Source: Candidatus Zhuqueibacterota bacterium
GTDB taxonomy: Bacteria; Zhuqueibacterota; Zhuqueibacteria; Residuimicrobiales; Residuimicrobiaceae
Direction: 5' to 3'
DNA length: 5,310 bases
Assembly: GCA_016934435.1 (NCBI GenBank)
Contig: JAFGSU010000364.1
Location: 1 to 5,310, forward strand
The notes beneath the pieces are model-generated. The model was not told the DNA's origin and did not search any database. It saw nothing but the letters and a program-made list of their open reading frames with translations. Shown in pieces: positions 5,243 through 5,310 of this stretch; within the stretch, counting starts at the first letter, position 1, and each line of letters begins with the position of its first letter. Both the position numbers and the translations under genes were made by a program.

Positions 5243-5310
5243 ATGTGCAGCGTTTTCAGAACAAACCTGCTGTTGATCCTGCTGGTCTTTGCCTTTTCTT
5301 CTTCAGCCGA
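5243..5310 (+). CDS. Exported protein, signal peptide only (cut by the right edge)
   Basis: Only 22 codons and two bases are visible. They encode MCSVFRTNLLLILLVFAFSS followed by SA: a short N-terminus with one Arg, a hydrophobic core of about 12 residues and a small-residue stretch ending in SSSA, typical of a Sec signal peptide. There is no lipobox cysteine after the core within the visible part. A strong ribosome-binding site supports the start. The gene runs in the same direction as ccmE, 135 bases downstream. It could belong to the cytochrome maturation set or be unrelated; the mature protein is outside the window and no function can be given. Confidence 0.65.
   Translation, partial: MCSVFRTNLLLILLVFAFSSSA

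Overview
The window suggests a Gram-negative (diderm) bacterium of moderate G+C. Two predicted exported proteins, a CcmE-type haem chaperone for periplasmic cytochrome c maturation, and an alanine racemase for peptidoglycan precursors all fit that cell type. No gene fixes the phylum. The CXXXY form of CcmE and the mixed-signature phosphofructokinase point away from the classic gamma-proteobacterial model, and a less-studied lineage is likely. That placement is inference.

Most of the left and centre is transcribed leftward (minus strand). From upstream to downstream the order is: a secreted serine beta-lactamase-like hydrolase with a C-terminal beta domain (2680-4128); a compact family-2 glycosyltransferase (1885-2550); alanine racemase (690-1895), whose start overlaps the glycosyltransferase stop by 11 bases; and, after a 258-base gap, the 5' end of a 6-phosphofructokinase gene that runs off the left edge (1-431). 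The hydrolase has a good sigma70-like promoter just upstream (4190-4218). The glycosyltransferase and racemase look translationally coupled. The hydrolase, glycosyltransferase and racemase could all serve the cell envelope, but only the racemase has a specific assignable reaction.

The right end is transcribed rightward. It holds a lone ccmE (4694-5107) with its own promoter and ribosome-binding site, then a 135-base gap, then the first 22 codons of an exported protein cut by the right edge. The divergent gap between the hydrolase and ccmE (4129-4693) holds both promoters and several short inverted repeats but no convincing gene.

Two stretches of non-coding DNA deserve attention. Between pfk and alr, on the plus strand, a perfect TATAAT box is followed at transcription-start distance by a closed multi-stem fold with a GCAA tetraloop and then a T6 run, which may be a small RNA of about 105 nt. 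Between ccmE and the next gene, two inverted repeats interleave in the topology of an H-type pseudoknot. Both come from reading base pairing by eye and have not been tested by covariation or expression.
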